The position numbers and the translations under genes were made by a program. From Diphasiastrum complanatum (taxonomy: Eukaryota; Streptophyta; Lycopodiopsida; Lycopodiales; Lycopodiaceae): DNA of 64,000 nt. The first letter of the stretch is position 1, and each line of letters begins with the position of its first letter. The stretch lies in contig CM055092.1 in assembly GCA_029204225.1 (NCBI GenBank), forward strand, positions 26,372,122-26,436,121, given 5' to 3'. Below, one piece after another: positions 54,045 to 56,825 of the stretch. The notes beneath the pieces are model-generated. The model was not told the origin of the DNA and made no database searches. It saw nothing but the letters and a program-made list of their open reading frames with translations.

Positions 54045-56825
54045 AAATTACGAGTTATTACATTTTTATGAATTATGTAAAATTTAAATTGGATCAATGT
54101 TTTGAGTTCATGCCTTTATAATTTCATTGATTTTTGTTTCATGATTCATCTATGATTTGACATCACTTTTAGTTTTATTGTTTTAAAGTTCAAACCCTAA
54201 AAGTATACACAATATAGTATATGGGTGTTAGGTAACACATATCGGGTAAAGTTTAAACGGTTAATCATAGAATATGGTATTTGGAGTCTTTAATGCTTAT
54301 ATTTGAATCATGATATCTATTATCGTCAATGCATTATGCAACTATGTTATTGGCTTTTCTAAATTCTAGACAAATCTACAAAAAAAATTGAGTTCTAAAA
54401 CCCTTACCGATTCAAAAACCCTAGGATTGATTCGAAAACATCGTAATAGGCCGATTCGGCCGATTCAAATTCGACCGATTCAGAATAGGAAGGAAACTCT
54501 AGTTCAATCCACCATGTGTTCACATTGCTCTCTTGGTTTTGGCATCCTAGTATTAATCTTTGATGAGGTCTTGATTATCTCCGTAGTTAGGGTTATGGGT
54601 TATGGATCTTACGTACTTTAGGGTACCCAAAAGACACCAATAAAGCTTTCTTTCTTTCTTGCTCTCCTTCCCTTCCAAACCCTATAGACCAAACTCAAAA
54701 TCCTCGTAAACCTGGTTGTGATCCTTCTACACCTTGAAGTTATCCAAGCCCGTACATTCTCCACCCACCTTTGCAAGATCAAATGCCAATATTGCACTAT
54801 ACTCCATCGTAAGACAGTGCTTATGAGATAATTGAAACCAAGAGACTTATTGACCTTTTATAACTCCATTTTCTTCCACATTATGTGCATTATGGTGTGA
54901 GTTTATCCCACGTTCCCCCTCTCCTCCTTTGACTTATTTTTACATTTGGACAGAATTTACCACTATCTGATACACGGCCTCTTCTAGCGTTCCCATTACT
55001 ATCTTACCAAACTCGTTCAGATGTTGATGTGATCCAAACGACAGCTGCAAAGTACTCCCAGCAGGCATTGTCACTGGTCAGAAAGTGCTTCAAGAGAAAT
55101 TGACGAGGAACAGCAGATTCCGACCCATTCTAACCCTAAACCCGATGCCTGTCCCTTAAACCGTTCCTTAGGAACGGAACAACCATTCCTAAAGAATGGA
55201 ATGGTACCCGTTCCCAAGGAAAAACCCTTGTAACAGGAGTCTATGGTAGTGTCTGCATGCTTGGCCATGTGCTTGTTCATTGCAAGGGGTGTGAGAAGCA
55301 ATGCCCTGTAGGCGTTATACACAAGGGACTTGTGCTCTATAAAAAAATCAATAATCTGTGAGGCCACATCCTTTCAGTTGATGCTTATTAGATGATTGAG
55401 ATCTCACCCATTCCAACAAGACATTGGTTAAGAGTAGCACCACTATAAATCGTTAAGGAACTGAACTTATTGAGTAGAGGGTTGGCCAGAAGATTTTGAC
55501 TGCATATTCCAAAAGATACTCTAACCATGACAAAAAATTGTTCGTGAATATGCAAGGATGACTAGAGTCGAGGCAAGCATTAATAGAAGGAAAGCAACCA
55601 AAAAGATTCTAATTGACTCATCAACAAGGCCTTGACAGCAATGATGGGTCTAATGCACACAGATATGAACATATTCAATCTTAACCTAGGATATATAGTG
55701 ACTGATATCAAACTAGGTTCCCAAGCTGCTTAATTATAACTAATGCCCTAAATGAGACCCTATATGTTGCGCCATGATTTCTGGATGTGAAAACATGTGA
55801 CAGACAAATACTAGAAACAGTGAGTTGACGTTTTTGTTCTGTACTGGTAAATACACATGTGACATGGATAGCTCTTTCTTTTCCATATTCTTTAGGATGG
55901 GCAATAGCTATTCAATGAGAATTTTGGCCTCGTGGACTAGAAAGCAGCCTTTGTAGCATGTTTCTCTTGCTTATGGCTCTTCGTTGGTAGGCTAGAATCT
56001 CTTTCATTACGTGAGCAATGTTTTCACAATGCTGCCGTGTGAATTTATCAAGGTGGACTGGGAAACAGAAAAGGAATGTTTTGACTCAGTGGCAGCAGCG
56101 ATAGGCGAGTTTTATGCAATTCATCCACCCTTGTTTCCAAGGCCTTCAGTAACAAGCTCAGAGGTCTACCAACCAGCTAAAGCTGCAGAGATTAGTCAAG
56201 TTCCGAGAAGGCTTGAGACAGGTAGCATCCGACTTTTTCGCTGGAAGTCACAACTTTGAGAAATGTTACTCATCTTAAGCACCTCAAGTTGCTGGGGTCA
56301 TGAATCACTTTTTTGTAAACAGCAGCTGTACTCAGACCAACGGATTCTCTGAAGGGAAAAGTACATAAAACACGTTATCTGTGATGACTGTTTGACAGAT
56401 GTTAATAGTGAACCAGTCCAAGAAAGTGTACCACAATCAGGTGCAGATGAACCTGAGGTTGAGGATGAGTTTCGTCTGGAGGCTGAAAATGCATGGGCTC
56501 AAAGAGAGTGGACAATACAGCATGTCCTTTTTCCTGCTATGAAACTTTTTCTGAAACCACCTCACCATCTAGCCAATAATGGTGCAGCTATTCAGGTGAT
56601 ATGAATCTATTATAGGCTCTGTTGAAAATAATAAATTTAGTGATTCAAGTTTCTCAATAAGACTACCAATACTGGTGGGGATAGTCCACTACTGGCAGTG
56701 TTTTTCAATACTGACATTCACTTTTGAGTAGTTCATCCCAATGAATCGATCCTTTAACTGATTTTATATGCAATTGGCAGGTAGCTCGCTTGGAAAACCT
56801 CTACAAGATATTTGAGAGATGTTAG
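410..56825 (+). CDS. MLH1: MLH1, DNA mismatch repair MutL homologue (3' part, 11 exons, spliced)
   Basis: MLH1 pairs with a PMS1/PMS2-type partner as MutL-alpha, acting after MutS recognition in nuclear mismatch repair and in meiotic crossing over (family knowledge). Joining 410-476, 2307-2442, 6645-6748, 6915-7047, 7261-7355, 11431-11539, 31346-31511, 34128-34289, 56053-56221, 56399-56595 and 56781-56825 gives 1383 nt, i.e. 460 codons plus TAG, with no internal stop and GT-AG at every intron. Diagnostic segments are [79 protein letters not shown] and the terminal YKIFERC. The N-terminal GHKL ATPase exons lie left of the window. Introns total about 55 kb here and hold most of the transposons. 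The linker after PAGR appears longer than in Arabidopsis MLH1 as I recall it. No clear AATAAA was seen just after the stop. Confidence 0.95.
477..2306 (+). other. MLH1 intron, no gene recognised
   Basis: This is unique-looking AT-rich intron sequence. A stretch near 1130-1310, with a promoter-like ACTATATATTTAG, could be an old LTR relic, but nothing diagnostic is visible. Confidence 0.5.
2307..2442 (+). CDS. MLH1: MLH1 exon with [15 protein letters not shown] motif
   Basis: The acceptor is CTCCAG|gtgga and the donor ACCAA|gtatgt. It encodes the strongly conserved [17 protein letters not shown] segment that follows the N-terminal domain in plant MLH1, then a Gly/Ser-rich stretch. The exon ends two bases into a codon that the exon at 6645 completes as Asn. 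Confidence 0.93.
2443..4059 (+). other. MLH1 intron, no gene recognised
   Basis: This is AT-rich intron. Near 3095-3205 a short cluster of CAAACG/CGTTTG-like words runs into a T-tract and a C-tract (see findings). Nothing else was recognised. Confidence 0.5.
4060..5025. repeat. Degenerate GGAAC/GTTCC word array (minisatellite-like)
   Basis: For almost 1 kb the sequence is built from irregular iterations of TTAGGAACATGAACTTAGG-like words. It is framed by reverse-complement words (GGTACC, GGAACC, GGTTCC, CCATTCCGTACC) near both ends. It has no coding content. The TRIM is inserted at its right end, and the word family continues after it (GGTATCAATGGTAC). Confidence 0.7.
5073..5144 (+). tRNA. 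tRNA-like sequence inside the TRIM 5' LTR (probably not a functional tRNA)
   Basis: The block begins GGGCGGATAGCTCAGTGGTA and ends GGTTCGAATCCTAGTCTCTC. The D arm (GCTC/GAGC) and a T-arm-like region are clear. The acceptor stem pairs at six of seven positions counting G-T pairs. The anticodon arm is irregular (TCCC/GGGA around an oversized loop), so no anticodon is assigned. The A box is TAGCTCAGTGG (5080-5090) and the B box GGTTCGAATCC (5124-5134). Its copy in the other LTR shows that it moves as part of the element. Confidence 0.65.
5080..5134 (+). promoter_or_regulatory. Putative pol III type 2 internal promoter (A box and B box)
   Basis: TAGCTCAGTGG fits the A-box consensus and GGTTCGAATCC the B-box consensus, 33 bp apart as in tRNA genes. 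The first TTTT downstream lies near 5550, beyond the element. A pol III transcript could therefore cover the whole TRIM. This is inference. Confidence 0.6.
5291..5430 (+). repeat. TRIM 3' LTR
   Basis: This LTR runs TGTTGG...TTTCTAACA. The A box is intact, but the B-box region has decayed to GGTTTCAAATC. It is followed by the GGTAT target duplication. Confidence 0.92.
5436..6644 (+). other. MLH1 intron, no gene recognised
   Basis: Several short ORFs occur on both strands, but none matches a known family or continues MLH1. The ORF at 6269-6514 is not in a usable splice phase. Confidence 0.4.
6645..6748 (+). CDS. MLH1: MLH1 exon, acidic interdomain linker
   Basis: The acceptor is TACTTCACAG and the donor GACAG|gtttaa. 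The exon is 104 nt, with phase in 2 and phase out 1, matching both neighbours exactly. It codes for an acidic linker ([23 protein letters not shown]). There is no recognisable domain; it is supported by phase agreement rather than by strong homology. Confidence 0.7.
6915..7047 (+). CDS. MLH1: MLH1 exon, interdomain linker
   Basis: The acceptor is GGCACAG and the donor ACGAG|gttcgt. The exon is 133 nt and fits phase 1 in and phase 2 out. It encodes a polar linker ([20 protein letters not shown]). It is separated from its neighbours by short introns of 166 and 213 bp. Confidence 0.75.
7261..7355 (+). CDS. MLH1: MLH1 exon, VRQRRN segment
   Basis: The acceptor is TTGTATTAG and the donor TTCAG|gttatt. 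It encodes [18 protein letters not shown] then [14 protein letters not shown]. This matches the plant MLH1 segment that opens the C-terminal dimerisation region. Confidence 0.93.
7356..8054 (+). other. MLH1 intron, no gene recognised
   Basis: This is AT-rich sequence with no domain, repeat or RNA gene that I can support. Confidence 0.5.
8055..9090 (-). mobile_element. Ty1/copia relic: gag zinc knuckle, protease and GAG-pre-integrase
   Basis: Read on the minus strand in shifting frames, this gives the knuckle [14 protein letters not shown] (about 8758-8803). Next comes a protease-like [18 protein letters not shown], where the catalytic DSGA has become [15 protein letters not shown] follows, and then [14 protein letters not shown], the GAG-pre-integrase cysteine motif. 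Stops and frameshifts break it throughout. It lies in an MLH1 intron. Confidence 0.8.
9091..11430 (+). other. MLH1 intron, no gene recognised
   Basis: Mostly featureless AT-rich sequence. A GC-richer block at about 10290-10690, with CTCTATATATACC near 10470, resembles LTR promoter DNA but has no matching partner here. The 130-residue open frame in it has no recognisable domain. Confidence 0.4.
11431..11539 (+). CDS. MLH1: MLH1 exon, FIGMADE segment
   Basis: The acceptor is CGTGTAACAG and the donor TTGAG|gtgata. It encodes [18 protein letters not shown] followed by a [14 protein letters not shown] stretch, a core beta-sheet part of the MutL C-terminal domain. The intron that follows is about 19.8 kb. 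Confidence 0.94.
11540..13889 (+). other. MLH1 intron, no gene; CGTTTCC word cluster
   Basis: No gene was recognised. A C-tract lies at about 12277-12302. At about 12605-12725 a T-tract adjoins repeated GGGAAACG/CGTTTCCC words (see findings). Confidence 0.45.
13890..15395 (-). mobile_element. Ty1/copia-B, internally deleted, with one long ORF (496 codons)
   Basis: The reading frame at 15380-13890 holds a gag zinc knuckle, [14 protein letters not shown]. The protease motif is [12 protein letters not shown], where the active-site Asp of DSGA has become Asn. The GAG-pre-integrase core follows ([24 protein letters not shown]), then only the start of integrase ([11 protein letters not shown]). 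The frame then jumps directly into reverse transcriptase ([30 protein letters not shown]). Most of integrase and the first RT blocks are missing, yet the frame stays open. Its end runs into DNA resembling the copia-E LTR near 52.15 kb. The element abuts LINE-A head to head at about 15395. Confidence 0.88.
15417..16145 (+). pseudogene. LINE-A ORF1 (partial, coiled-coil RNA-binding protein)
   Basis: Heptad-like repeats around [12 protein letters not shown] and [13 protein letters not shown] are followed by LNLRFRGLP, which matches RVRGIA of LINE-B ORF1. The C-terminal part ([28 protein letters not shown]) is in another frame, after an insertion of about 60 bp near 15955-16015. It ends CAA-TAG-GAA at 16140-16148, and the same frame stays open into the endonuclease. 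Confidence 0.8.
16146..19646 (+). pseudogene. LINE-A ORF2 (endonuclease/reverse transcriptase), broken
   Basis: The region starts with an in-frame 18-codon linker after the ORF1 TAG, then FGFWNC and an APE-type endonuclease ([17 protein letters not shown] followed by a stop). RT blocks follow in shifting frames: [54 protein letters not shown] and [16 protein letters not shown]. The C-terminal [20 protein letters not shown] zinc-finger motif and a basic tail ending TLHTYFR close it. Frameshifts and stops show that it is dead. Confidence 0.87.
19854..19867 (+). other. LINE-A 3' hairpin (GCACCC-AT-GGGTGC)
   Basis: This is a 6-bp stem with a 2-nt loop, followed by CCAAAAAACGTTAATAAAGC and the pyrimidine tail. 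It is equivalent to hairpins at 24950, 41982 and 54613. Confidence 0.75.
19895..19939 (+). repeat. (CT)n microsatellite joining LINE-A to LINE-B
   Basis: A pure CT run of about 45 bp. It ends the LINE-A tail, and the GC-rich LINE-B 5' UTR begins at its right edge. Confidence 0.9.
19940..20288 (+). repeat. LINE-B 5' UTR, tandem CT-plus-GCTGGTGCGCTG monomers
   Basis: Three units each start with a CT run (ending about 19939, 20036 and 20133) and continue with repeated GCTGGTGCGCTGCCCGCC words. The first two units are near-duplicates of about 97 bp. This resembles the monomeric promoter regions of some L1 elements. Confidence 0.7.
20289..21209 (+). CDS. LINE-B ORF1 (coiled-coil/RRM-like RNA-binding protein)
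   Basis: A 306-residue protein starting MAPKKKGG; this ATG was chosen because the frame upstream is low-complexity 5' UTR repeat. Residues about 60-165 form a coiled coil ([36 protein letters not shown]). Then [10 protein letters not shown] begins an RRM-like domain. A C-terminal domain ([33 protein letters not shown]) follows. The order resembles the animal L1 ORF1p type; no CCHC knuckle is seen. It presumably binds the LINE RNA. The stop is TAG in the context CAA-TAG-GAA, and ORF2 continues in the same frame. Confidence 0.85.
   Translation: MAPKKKGGVLTPPSLLDTPPSPVVMEEPSSVTETSDIPVNMAAIDYTPSKPTESLFAYDLSFIRQEILGLKKQLHLFEAENSKLAKDLFGVTERVEQLEQENIYLKQRIAEKSALEETSNKINSLEKQVEETKTWAALFKPDDMGSKLSSLAKQVEETTSILKQGNHSQISSFPKENDLETVLGEQARRAKKAFNIRVRGIANGGKPLEEATDLLISKLSHVADGFDTAWRSKFDDNVLFIKFRSLSQRNAALRLRAKLKGTFIYMDDDLTNTQWLARKKIILEAKEKGQRVVFIDGKPRFFDLPQ
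21210..24761 (+). CDS. LINE-B ORF2 (APE endonuclease, reverse transcriptase, zinc finger), one internal TAG
   Basis: In frame with ORF1 after TAG 21207-21209, an 18-codon linker without ATG leads to LGFWNCNGF, the endonuclease start. [21 protein letters not shown] and [11 protein letters not shown] follow. A single TAG at 21837-21839 interrupts the protein; after it come [14 protein letters not shown] and SDHSLLH, the end of the endonuclease. RT motifs are [69 protein letters not shown] and [13 protein letters not shown]. Near the end, [20 protein letters not shown] is a C-x2-C...H...C finger, and the tail is basic. Because of the second stop, this copy is probably not autonomous unless that TAG is also read through. 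Confidence 0.9.
21837..21839 (+). other. Single in-frame TAG splitting LINE-B endonuclease from RT
   Basis: The context is GGG-GAG-TAG-TTG. LINE-A has Gln (CAA) at the aligned place (GEQLLRLA), and the fragment at 42.05 kb is open there, so this looks like a CAG-to-TAG change rather than a family feature. Confidence 0.7.
24950..24963 (+). other. LINE-B 3' hairpin (GTGCCC-CT-GGGCAC)
   Basis: A 6-bp stem and 2-nt loop, preceded by TCTTAT as in LINE-A and followed by CAAAAGACGTTAATAA. Two stem pairs differ from LINE-A on both sides while keeping pairing. Confidence 0.75.
25002..25089 (+). repeat. (CT)n microsatellite joining LINE-B to LINE-C
   Basis: A pure CT run of about 88 bp after (AATTCT)n. 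LINE-C 5' UTR sequence (AGCGGCCAGCGCC) begins immediately after it. Confidence 0.9.
25090..26184 (+). mobile_element. LINE-C, 5' UTR and ORF1, deleted and fused to copia-C
   Basis: A GC-rich 5' UTR with five copies of CTCCATCGCT (25132-25258) precedes ORF1 at 25349. ORF1 then jumps by internal deletion into the ORF2 region just before RT ([20 protein letters not shown]). At about 26185 the sequence switches to copia RT. The element belongs to the same LINE family but is diverged from LINE-B. Confidence 0.85.
25349..26161 (+). pseudogene. LINE-C ORF1 fused to an ORF2 fragment
   Basis: 270 residues starting [11 protein letters not shown]. It has a proline-rich N-terminus, a coiled coil ([32 protein letters not shown]) and [16 protein letters not shown], the RRM-like start shared with LINE-B. 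It then passes directly into ORF2-type sequence and ends after a frameshift. Confidence 0.8.
26185..27468 (+). mobile_element. Ty1/copia-C relic: RT C-terminal half and RNase H
   Basis: The region begins at [18 protein letters not shown], the start of the conserved copia RT block, immediately after LINE-C. A damaged stretch follows. From 26382 a 325-codon frame holds [14 protein letters not shown] (catalytic YVDD), [10 protein letters not shown], the RNase H blocks [20 protein letters not shown] and [12 protein letters not shown], and [14 protein letters not shown] frameshift near 27355 separates the end ([17 protein letters not shown]). A purine tract, AAGGGGAG, leads into the LTR. Confidence 0.9.
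26382..27359 (+). pseudogene. Copia-C RT/RNase H frame
   Basis: This 325-residue frame covers RT from the YVDD box through RNase H. It lacks the upstream RT fingers, and the last residues are frameshifted. It is a pol fragment only; no gag, protease or integrase belongs to it here. Confidence 0.85.
27469..28337 (+). repeat. Copia-C LTR (3' boundary approximate)
   Basis: It starts TGTTGGAGTTAATTTTCACTCC directly after the purine tract. A CGAC-rich block (TCGACTTCGTCGAC-like words, 27597-27770) lies inside. A TGGTATCAGAG primer-binding-site-like sequence sits just beyond, at 28341. Confidence 0.65.
28341..28352 (+). other. Primer-binding-site-like sequence after the copia-C LTR
   Basis: TGGTATCAGAGT resembles the initiator-tRNA-Met PBS that normally follows a 5' LTR. 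No gag follows; after about 370 bp a hAT relic begins. Confidence 0.55.
28353..28720. other. No gene recognised between copia-C LTR and hAT-1
   Basis: This is plain sequence, possibly leftover retrotransposon leader. No domain was seen on either strand. Confidence 0.4.
28721..30390 (+). mobile_element. hAT-1 transposase relic (C-terminal part)
   Basis: In broken frames this gives [20 protein letters not shown], then [15 protein letters not shown] (both also in hAT-2). RWEWFH followed by [12 protein letters not shown] comes next. At 29590-29795 an hATC-like end reads [20 protein letters not shown] and [15 protein letters not shown]. An acidic, Gly/Arg-rich tail (30081-30332) closes it. The BED and DUF659 parts are absent and stops are frequent, so it is dead. 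It lies in the 19.8-kb MLH1 intron. Confidence 0.82.
30540..31255 (+). mobile_element. Heavily decayed LINE ORF2 3' part (LINE-G)
   Basis: About 30575-30630 reads as [15 protein letters not shown], the RT box. About 31085-31200 reads [11 protein letters not shown] then YHCLFLDPP, matching [19 protein letters not shown] at the LINE-B C terminus. The stretch between is scrambled. It ends about 90 bp before an MLH1 exon. Confidence 0.7.
31346..31511 (+). CDS. MLH1: MLH1 exon, SKELLYQQ segment
   Basis: The acceptor is GTTGGCAG and the donor GCACAG|gtgaga. It encodes [15 protein letters not shown] and then an acidic loop ([13 protein letters not shown]). It completes a serine codon split across the 19.8-kb intron. 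The preceding in-frame MGYCGVG is intronic. Confidence 0.95.
31512..34127 (+). other. MLH1 intron, no mobile element recognised
   Basis: This is AT-rich intron with only short open frames and an A-rich stretch near 32525-32560. No RT, transposase or RNA gene was seen. Confidence 0.5.
34128..34289 (+). CDS. MLH1: MLH1 exon, [12 protein letters not shown] segment
   Basis: The acceptor is CATTATGCAG and the donor GGCAACAAT|gtgaga. It is exactly 54 codons. [20 protein letters not shown] is nearly invariant across eukaryotic MLH1. The next intron is about 21.8 kb. Confidence 0.96.
34290..34976 (+). other. Start of the 21.8-kb MLH1 intron, no gene recognised
   Basis: AT-rich DNA without recognisable features before the first gypsy fragment. 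Confidence 0.5.
34977..35226 (+). pseudogene. Ty3/gypsy aspartic protease fragment
   Basis: The frame reads [20 protein letters not shown] then [19 protein letters not shown]. This matches the C-terminal half of gypsy-type proteases, where the ILG(R/M)PWL motif closes the fold. The catalytic DTG half is missing. Confidence 0.7.
35227..35595. other. No gene recognised between two gypsy fragments
   Basis: AT-rich sequence without a recognisable domain on either strand. Confidence 0.4.
35596..36387 (-). pseudogene. Gypsy-1 reverse transcriptase
   Basis: 263 residues with the full RT palm: [48 protein letters not shown] and [12 protein letters not shown], where the catalytic box is FIDD. It closes with [18 protein letters not shown], the boundary with RNase H, and is truncated there. 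It is a typical plant Ty3/gypsy RT. Confidence 0.92.
36903..37205 (-). pseudogene. Gypsy-1 aspartic protease
   Basis: [20 protein letters not shown] carries the catalytic DTGSS motif. The frame stops soon afterwards, before the C-terminal half of the domain. Confidence 0.8.
37230..37905 (-). pseudogene. Gypsy-1 gag
   Basis: An upstream stretch reads [17 protein letters not shown], a stop, then [20 protein letters not shown]. The open frame from 37754 continues with [19 protein letters not shown]. The nucleocapsid knuckle is [13 protein letters not shown], one residue shorter than the usual CX2CX4HX4C. Two stops lie in the N-terminal half. Confidence 0.82.
37895..38832 (+). mobile_element. 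Ty1/copia-F, internally deleted
   Basis: It starts inside the integrase C-terminal part ([33 protein letters not shown]). It passes a TAG at 38167 into the linker ([20 protein letters not shown]) and the first RT block ([19 protein letters not shown]). It then jumps to the RNase H end ([20 protein letters not shown]). Almost all RT and RNase H are deleted. The purine tract AAGGGGGAG precedes the LTR. The linker resembles that of copia-D. Confidence 0.88.
38833..39190 (+). repeat. Copia-F 3' LTR (right end approximate)
   Basis: It begins TGTTAGAATTAATGG directly after the purine tract. CTCTATAAGAG near 39090 could be the promoter. The right end could not be fixed. Confidence 0.55.
39249..39400. 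repeat. CGATTCGAA word cluster
   Basis: GATTCGAA, CCGATTCG and their complements are repeated irregularly at least eight times around a TTTTTTGGGCCGATTTT core. The same word family recurs at 54405-54485. Confidence 0.6.
39479..39560 (+). mobile_element. Short LINE ORF2 fragment (LINE-I)
   Basis: It reads [20 protein letters not shown], matching [20 protein letters not shown] of LINE-D. It lies well before the RT core and is too short for more. Confidence 0.6.
39561..40265 (-). other. Probable gypsy LTR on the minus strand, ends unresolved
   Basis: On the minus strand the purine tract AAAAGGGGGGAG (40267-40278) is followed by TGTTATGGACACACATT, the expected LTR start at 40266. The LTR runs leftwards; its far end could not be located. 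No gene is visible. Confidence 0.45.
40440..40990 (-). pseudogene. Ty3/gypsy integrase fragment
   Basis: Minus-strand reading gives [29 protein letters not shown] and CIFCARNK, the HHCC zinc-binding part. [20 protein letters not shown] and [15 protein letters not shown], the start of the DDE core, follow, and [17 protein letters not shown] is the second block. At least two TAG stops interrupt it. It probably belongs to the same element as the gag/protease at 45-46.8 kb, split by later insertions. Confidence 0.85.
40982..41499 (+). repeat. LTR-like segment with TATA box and terminal (CT)n
   Basis: It starts TGTTGGGAGCTTAGTGGG. It contains CTATAAAAGGGAGCC near 41376 and an AATAAAA signal near 41422, like an LTR promoter and R region. 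It ends in a 46-bp (CT)n, where a LINE fragment begins. No matching second LTR is visible. Confidence 0.5.
41454..41499 (+). repeat. (CT)n microsatellite before LINE-E
   Basis: Pure CT. The LINE-E 3' fragment starts at its right edge. Confidence 0.9.
41500..42029 (+). mobile_element. LINE-E, 5'-truncated 3' end
   Basis: It reads [20 protein letters not shown], comparable with [18 protein letters not shown] at the LINE-A ORF2 C terminus. A 3' UTR follows, with hairpin ATGCC-TTTT-GGCAT (41982-41995), GAAAAGATATTAATAAAGC and a TTTC/CT tail to 42042. Confidence 0.75.
41982..41995 (+). other. LINE-E 3' hairpin (ATGCC-TTTT-GGCAT)
   Basis: A 14-nt palindrome with 5 bp paired, in the same place as in LINE-A and LINE-B, followed by AAAAGATATTAATAAAGCTTTC. 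Confidence 0.65.
42043..42460 (+). mobile_element. LINE-F, internal ORF2 fragment
   Basis: It begins after the CT tail of LINE-E, within [16 protein letters not shown], followed by [16 protein letters not shown], the end of the endonuclease in LINE-B. It continues to [20 protein letters not shown]. At about 42461 it passes in frame into copia integrase. Confidence 0.8.
42289..43872 (+). pseudogene. LINE-F/copia-D chimeric ORF (527 codons)
   Basis: Residues 1 to about 57 are LINE ORF2 sequence; the rest is copia. Copia motifs are [74 protein letters not shown] and the catalytic [13 protein letters not shown]. It stops at a TAG directly after LHYCLGVVV, where copia proteins usually continue with a Gln-like position. 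The join is in frame, but there is no sign that it is used. Confidence 0.85.
42461..44706 (+). mobile_element. Ty1/copia-D, integrase C-terminus to RNase H
   Basis: From the integrase end ([36 protein letters not shown]) it runs through RT to RNase H with only two stops, both TAG (43870-43872 and 44485-44487). The purine tract AAGGGGGGA and an LTR follow. Gag, protease and most of integrase are missing, replaced by LINE-F. Confidence 0.92.
43873..44712 (+). pseudogene. Copia-D RNase H region
   Basis: The frame continues after the TAG with [60 protein letters not shown] and [13 protein letters not shown] second TAG lies at LHCDNQSCI-stop. [20 protein letters not shown] and [16 protein letters not shown] close it. 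Confidence 0.88.
44707..45110 (+). repeat. Copia-D 3' LTR with internal (CT)n (right end approximate)
   Basis: It begins TGCTGAAAAGTAATGCC after the purine tract. It carries a 46-bp CT run (44945-44990). Gypsy sequence resumes on the minus strand at about 45115. Confidence 0.6.
44945..44990 (+). repeat. (CT)n microsatellite within the copia-D LTR
   Basis: Pure CT, with no LINE next to it; it is an unoccupied tract comparable with the one at 41454. Confidence 0.85.
45115..46770 (-). mobile_element. Ty3/gypsy-3, gag and protease (5' half)
   Basis: Minus-strand frames give a gag-like segment ([32 protein letters not shown]; 46453-46022). A protease-like domain follows, with [18 protein letters not shown] where DSGASHSFI is expected, so the catalytic site is lost. 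[19 protein letters not shown] and [20 protein letters not shown], the linker before RT, come last. RT is absent; integrase of the same orientation lies at 40.4-41.0 kb. Confidence 0.75.
46771..47474. other. No gene recognised
   Basis: AT-rich sequence between two gypsy fragments. A short acidic/basic open frame at about 46701-46872 on the + strand ([30 protein letters not shown]) is not assignable. Confidence 0.4.
47475..47726 (+). pseudogene. Chromodomain end of a Ty3/gypsy chromovirus
   Basis: [20 protein letters not shown] and [16 protein letters not shown] form the chromodomain that ends chromoviral integrases; it directs insertion through histone marks (family knowledge). The rest of the polyprotein is missing. 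A purine-rich tract and a TGTTAG LTR start follow. Confidence 0.85.
47748..48290 (+). repeat. Probable chromovirus 3' LTR (right end approximate)
   Basis: It begins TGTTAGAGTCCAG after AGAGGAGAGAAGG. It is GC-richer than its surroundings. GTT/GCT trinucleotide runs at about 48270-48340 lie near the likely right edge. Confidence 0.5.
48488..49596 (-). pseudogene. Copia-E reverse transcriptase
   Basis: [40 protein letters not shown] and [20 protein letters not shown] lie in the first frame. [34 protein letters not shown] and [15 protein letters not shown] (YVDD) follow after a frameshift near 49150. It ends in a frameshifted [15 protein letters not shown]. RNase H is lost. Confidence 0.9.
49612..50352 (-). 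pseudogene. Copia-E integrase
   Basis: Core motifs are [18 protein letters not shown] (first Asp), [19 protein letters not shown] (second Asp) and [18 protein letters not shown], which carries Lys where the catalytic Glu is usual. The C-terminal part ([30 protein letters not shown]) is in another frame. Confidence 0.88.
50330..51740 (-). pseudogene. Copia-E gag-protease-GAG-pre-integrase
   Basis: The gag core reads [18 protein letters not shown] and [16 protein letters not shown]. Two CCHC knuckles follow, [14 protein letters not shown] and [14 protein letters not shown]. The protease reads [14 protein letters not shown], with Asn for the catalytic Asp as in copia-B. GAG-pre-integrase is [14 protein letters not shown] and [14 protein letters not shown]. 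At least two frameshifts separate the parts. Confidence 0.88.
51955..52740 (-). repeat. Copia-E 5' LTR
   Basis: On the minus strand it runs TGTTGTAGGAGG...TATAACA (786 bp) with short imperfect inverted ends. One base then separates it from TGGTATCAAAGC, the tRNA-Met-type PBS. Inside, at about 52055-52215, ACATGCAAGCAAAT-like words repeat. A block near 52138-52180 is shared with the end of copia-B (13916-13965). Confidence 0.8.
52945..53974 (-). mobile_element. LINE-D, internal ORF2 fragment (RT)
   Basis: It starts immediately after a CT run (minus-strand sense) with [20 protein letters not shown]. It passes the RT boxes [59 protein letters not shown] and [14 protein letters not shown] frameshift lies near 53.54 kb, and it ends just after the YADD box. 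It is 5'- and 3'-truncated. Confidence 0.88.
53975..54042 (-). repeat. (CT)n microsatellite (GA on +) at the LINE-D 5' junction
   Basis: Pure GA on the + strand. In LINE-D orientation it is a CT run placed exactly upstream of the LINE. Confidence 0.9.
54043..54404. other. No gene recognised
   Basis: AT-rich DNA without features. Confidence 0.45.
54405..54485. repeat. CGATTC word cluster
   Basis: CCGATTC/GATTCG words are repeated about six times. It is the same word family as at 39249-39400. Confidence 0.55.
54490..54665 (+). mobile_element. LINE-H 3' UTR end
   Basis: TCTTAC is followed by the hairpin GTACTT-TA-GGGTAC (54613-54626), CCAAAAGACACCAATAAAGC and a TTTC-type tail. It has the same layout as LINE-A, B and E. 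No coding sequence remains. Confidence 0.7.
54613..54626 (+). other. LINE-H 3' hairpin
   Basis: GTACTT-TA-GGGTAC: a 6-bp stem including two G-U pairs, with a 2-nt loop. Confidence 0.6.
54866..54960 (+). mobile_element. Short LINE ORF2 fragment (LINE-J)
   Basis: It reads [20 protein letters not shown], matching the LINE-D start. It lies about 200 bp after the LINE-H tail. Confidence 0.55.
54961..56052 (+). other. End of the 21.8-kb MLH1 intron; GGAACGG word cluster
   Basis: At 55140-55230 words such as GGAACGG, CCGTTCC and GGAATGG repeat in both orientations, like 4060-5025. Otherwise nothing is recognised before the MLH1 exon. Confidence 0.5.
56053..56221 (+). CDS. MLH1: MLH1 exon, DWETEKECF segment
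   Basis: The acceptor is TTTATCAAG and the donor GAGACAG|gtagca. It encodes [20 protein letters not shown], then [12 protein letters not shown] and a variable tail. Confidence 0.94.
56399..56595 (+). CDS. MLH1: MLH1 exon, ENAWAQREW segment
   Basis: The acceptor is TTTGACAG and the donor ATTCAG|gtgata. An acidic linker is followed by [20 protein letters not shown] and [12 protein letters not shown], the conserved C-terminal helices and strand. Confidence 0.96.
56781..56825 (+). CDS. MLH1: MLH1 last exon (ends FERC)
   Basis: The acceptor is CAATTGGCAG. It encodes [14 protein letters not shown] and a TAG stop. The terminal FERC is universal in eukaryotic MLH1; its last cysteine contributes to the partner's endonuclease metal site (family knowledge). 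Confidence 0.96.
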   Translation, partial: VARLENLYKIFERC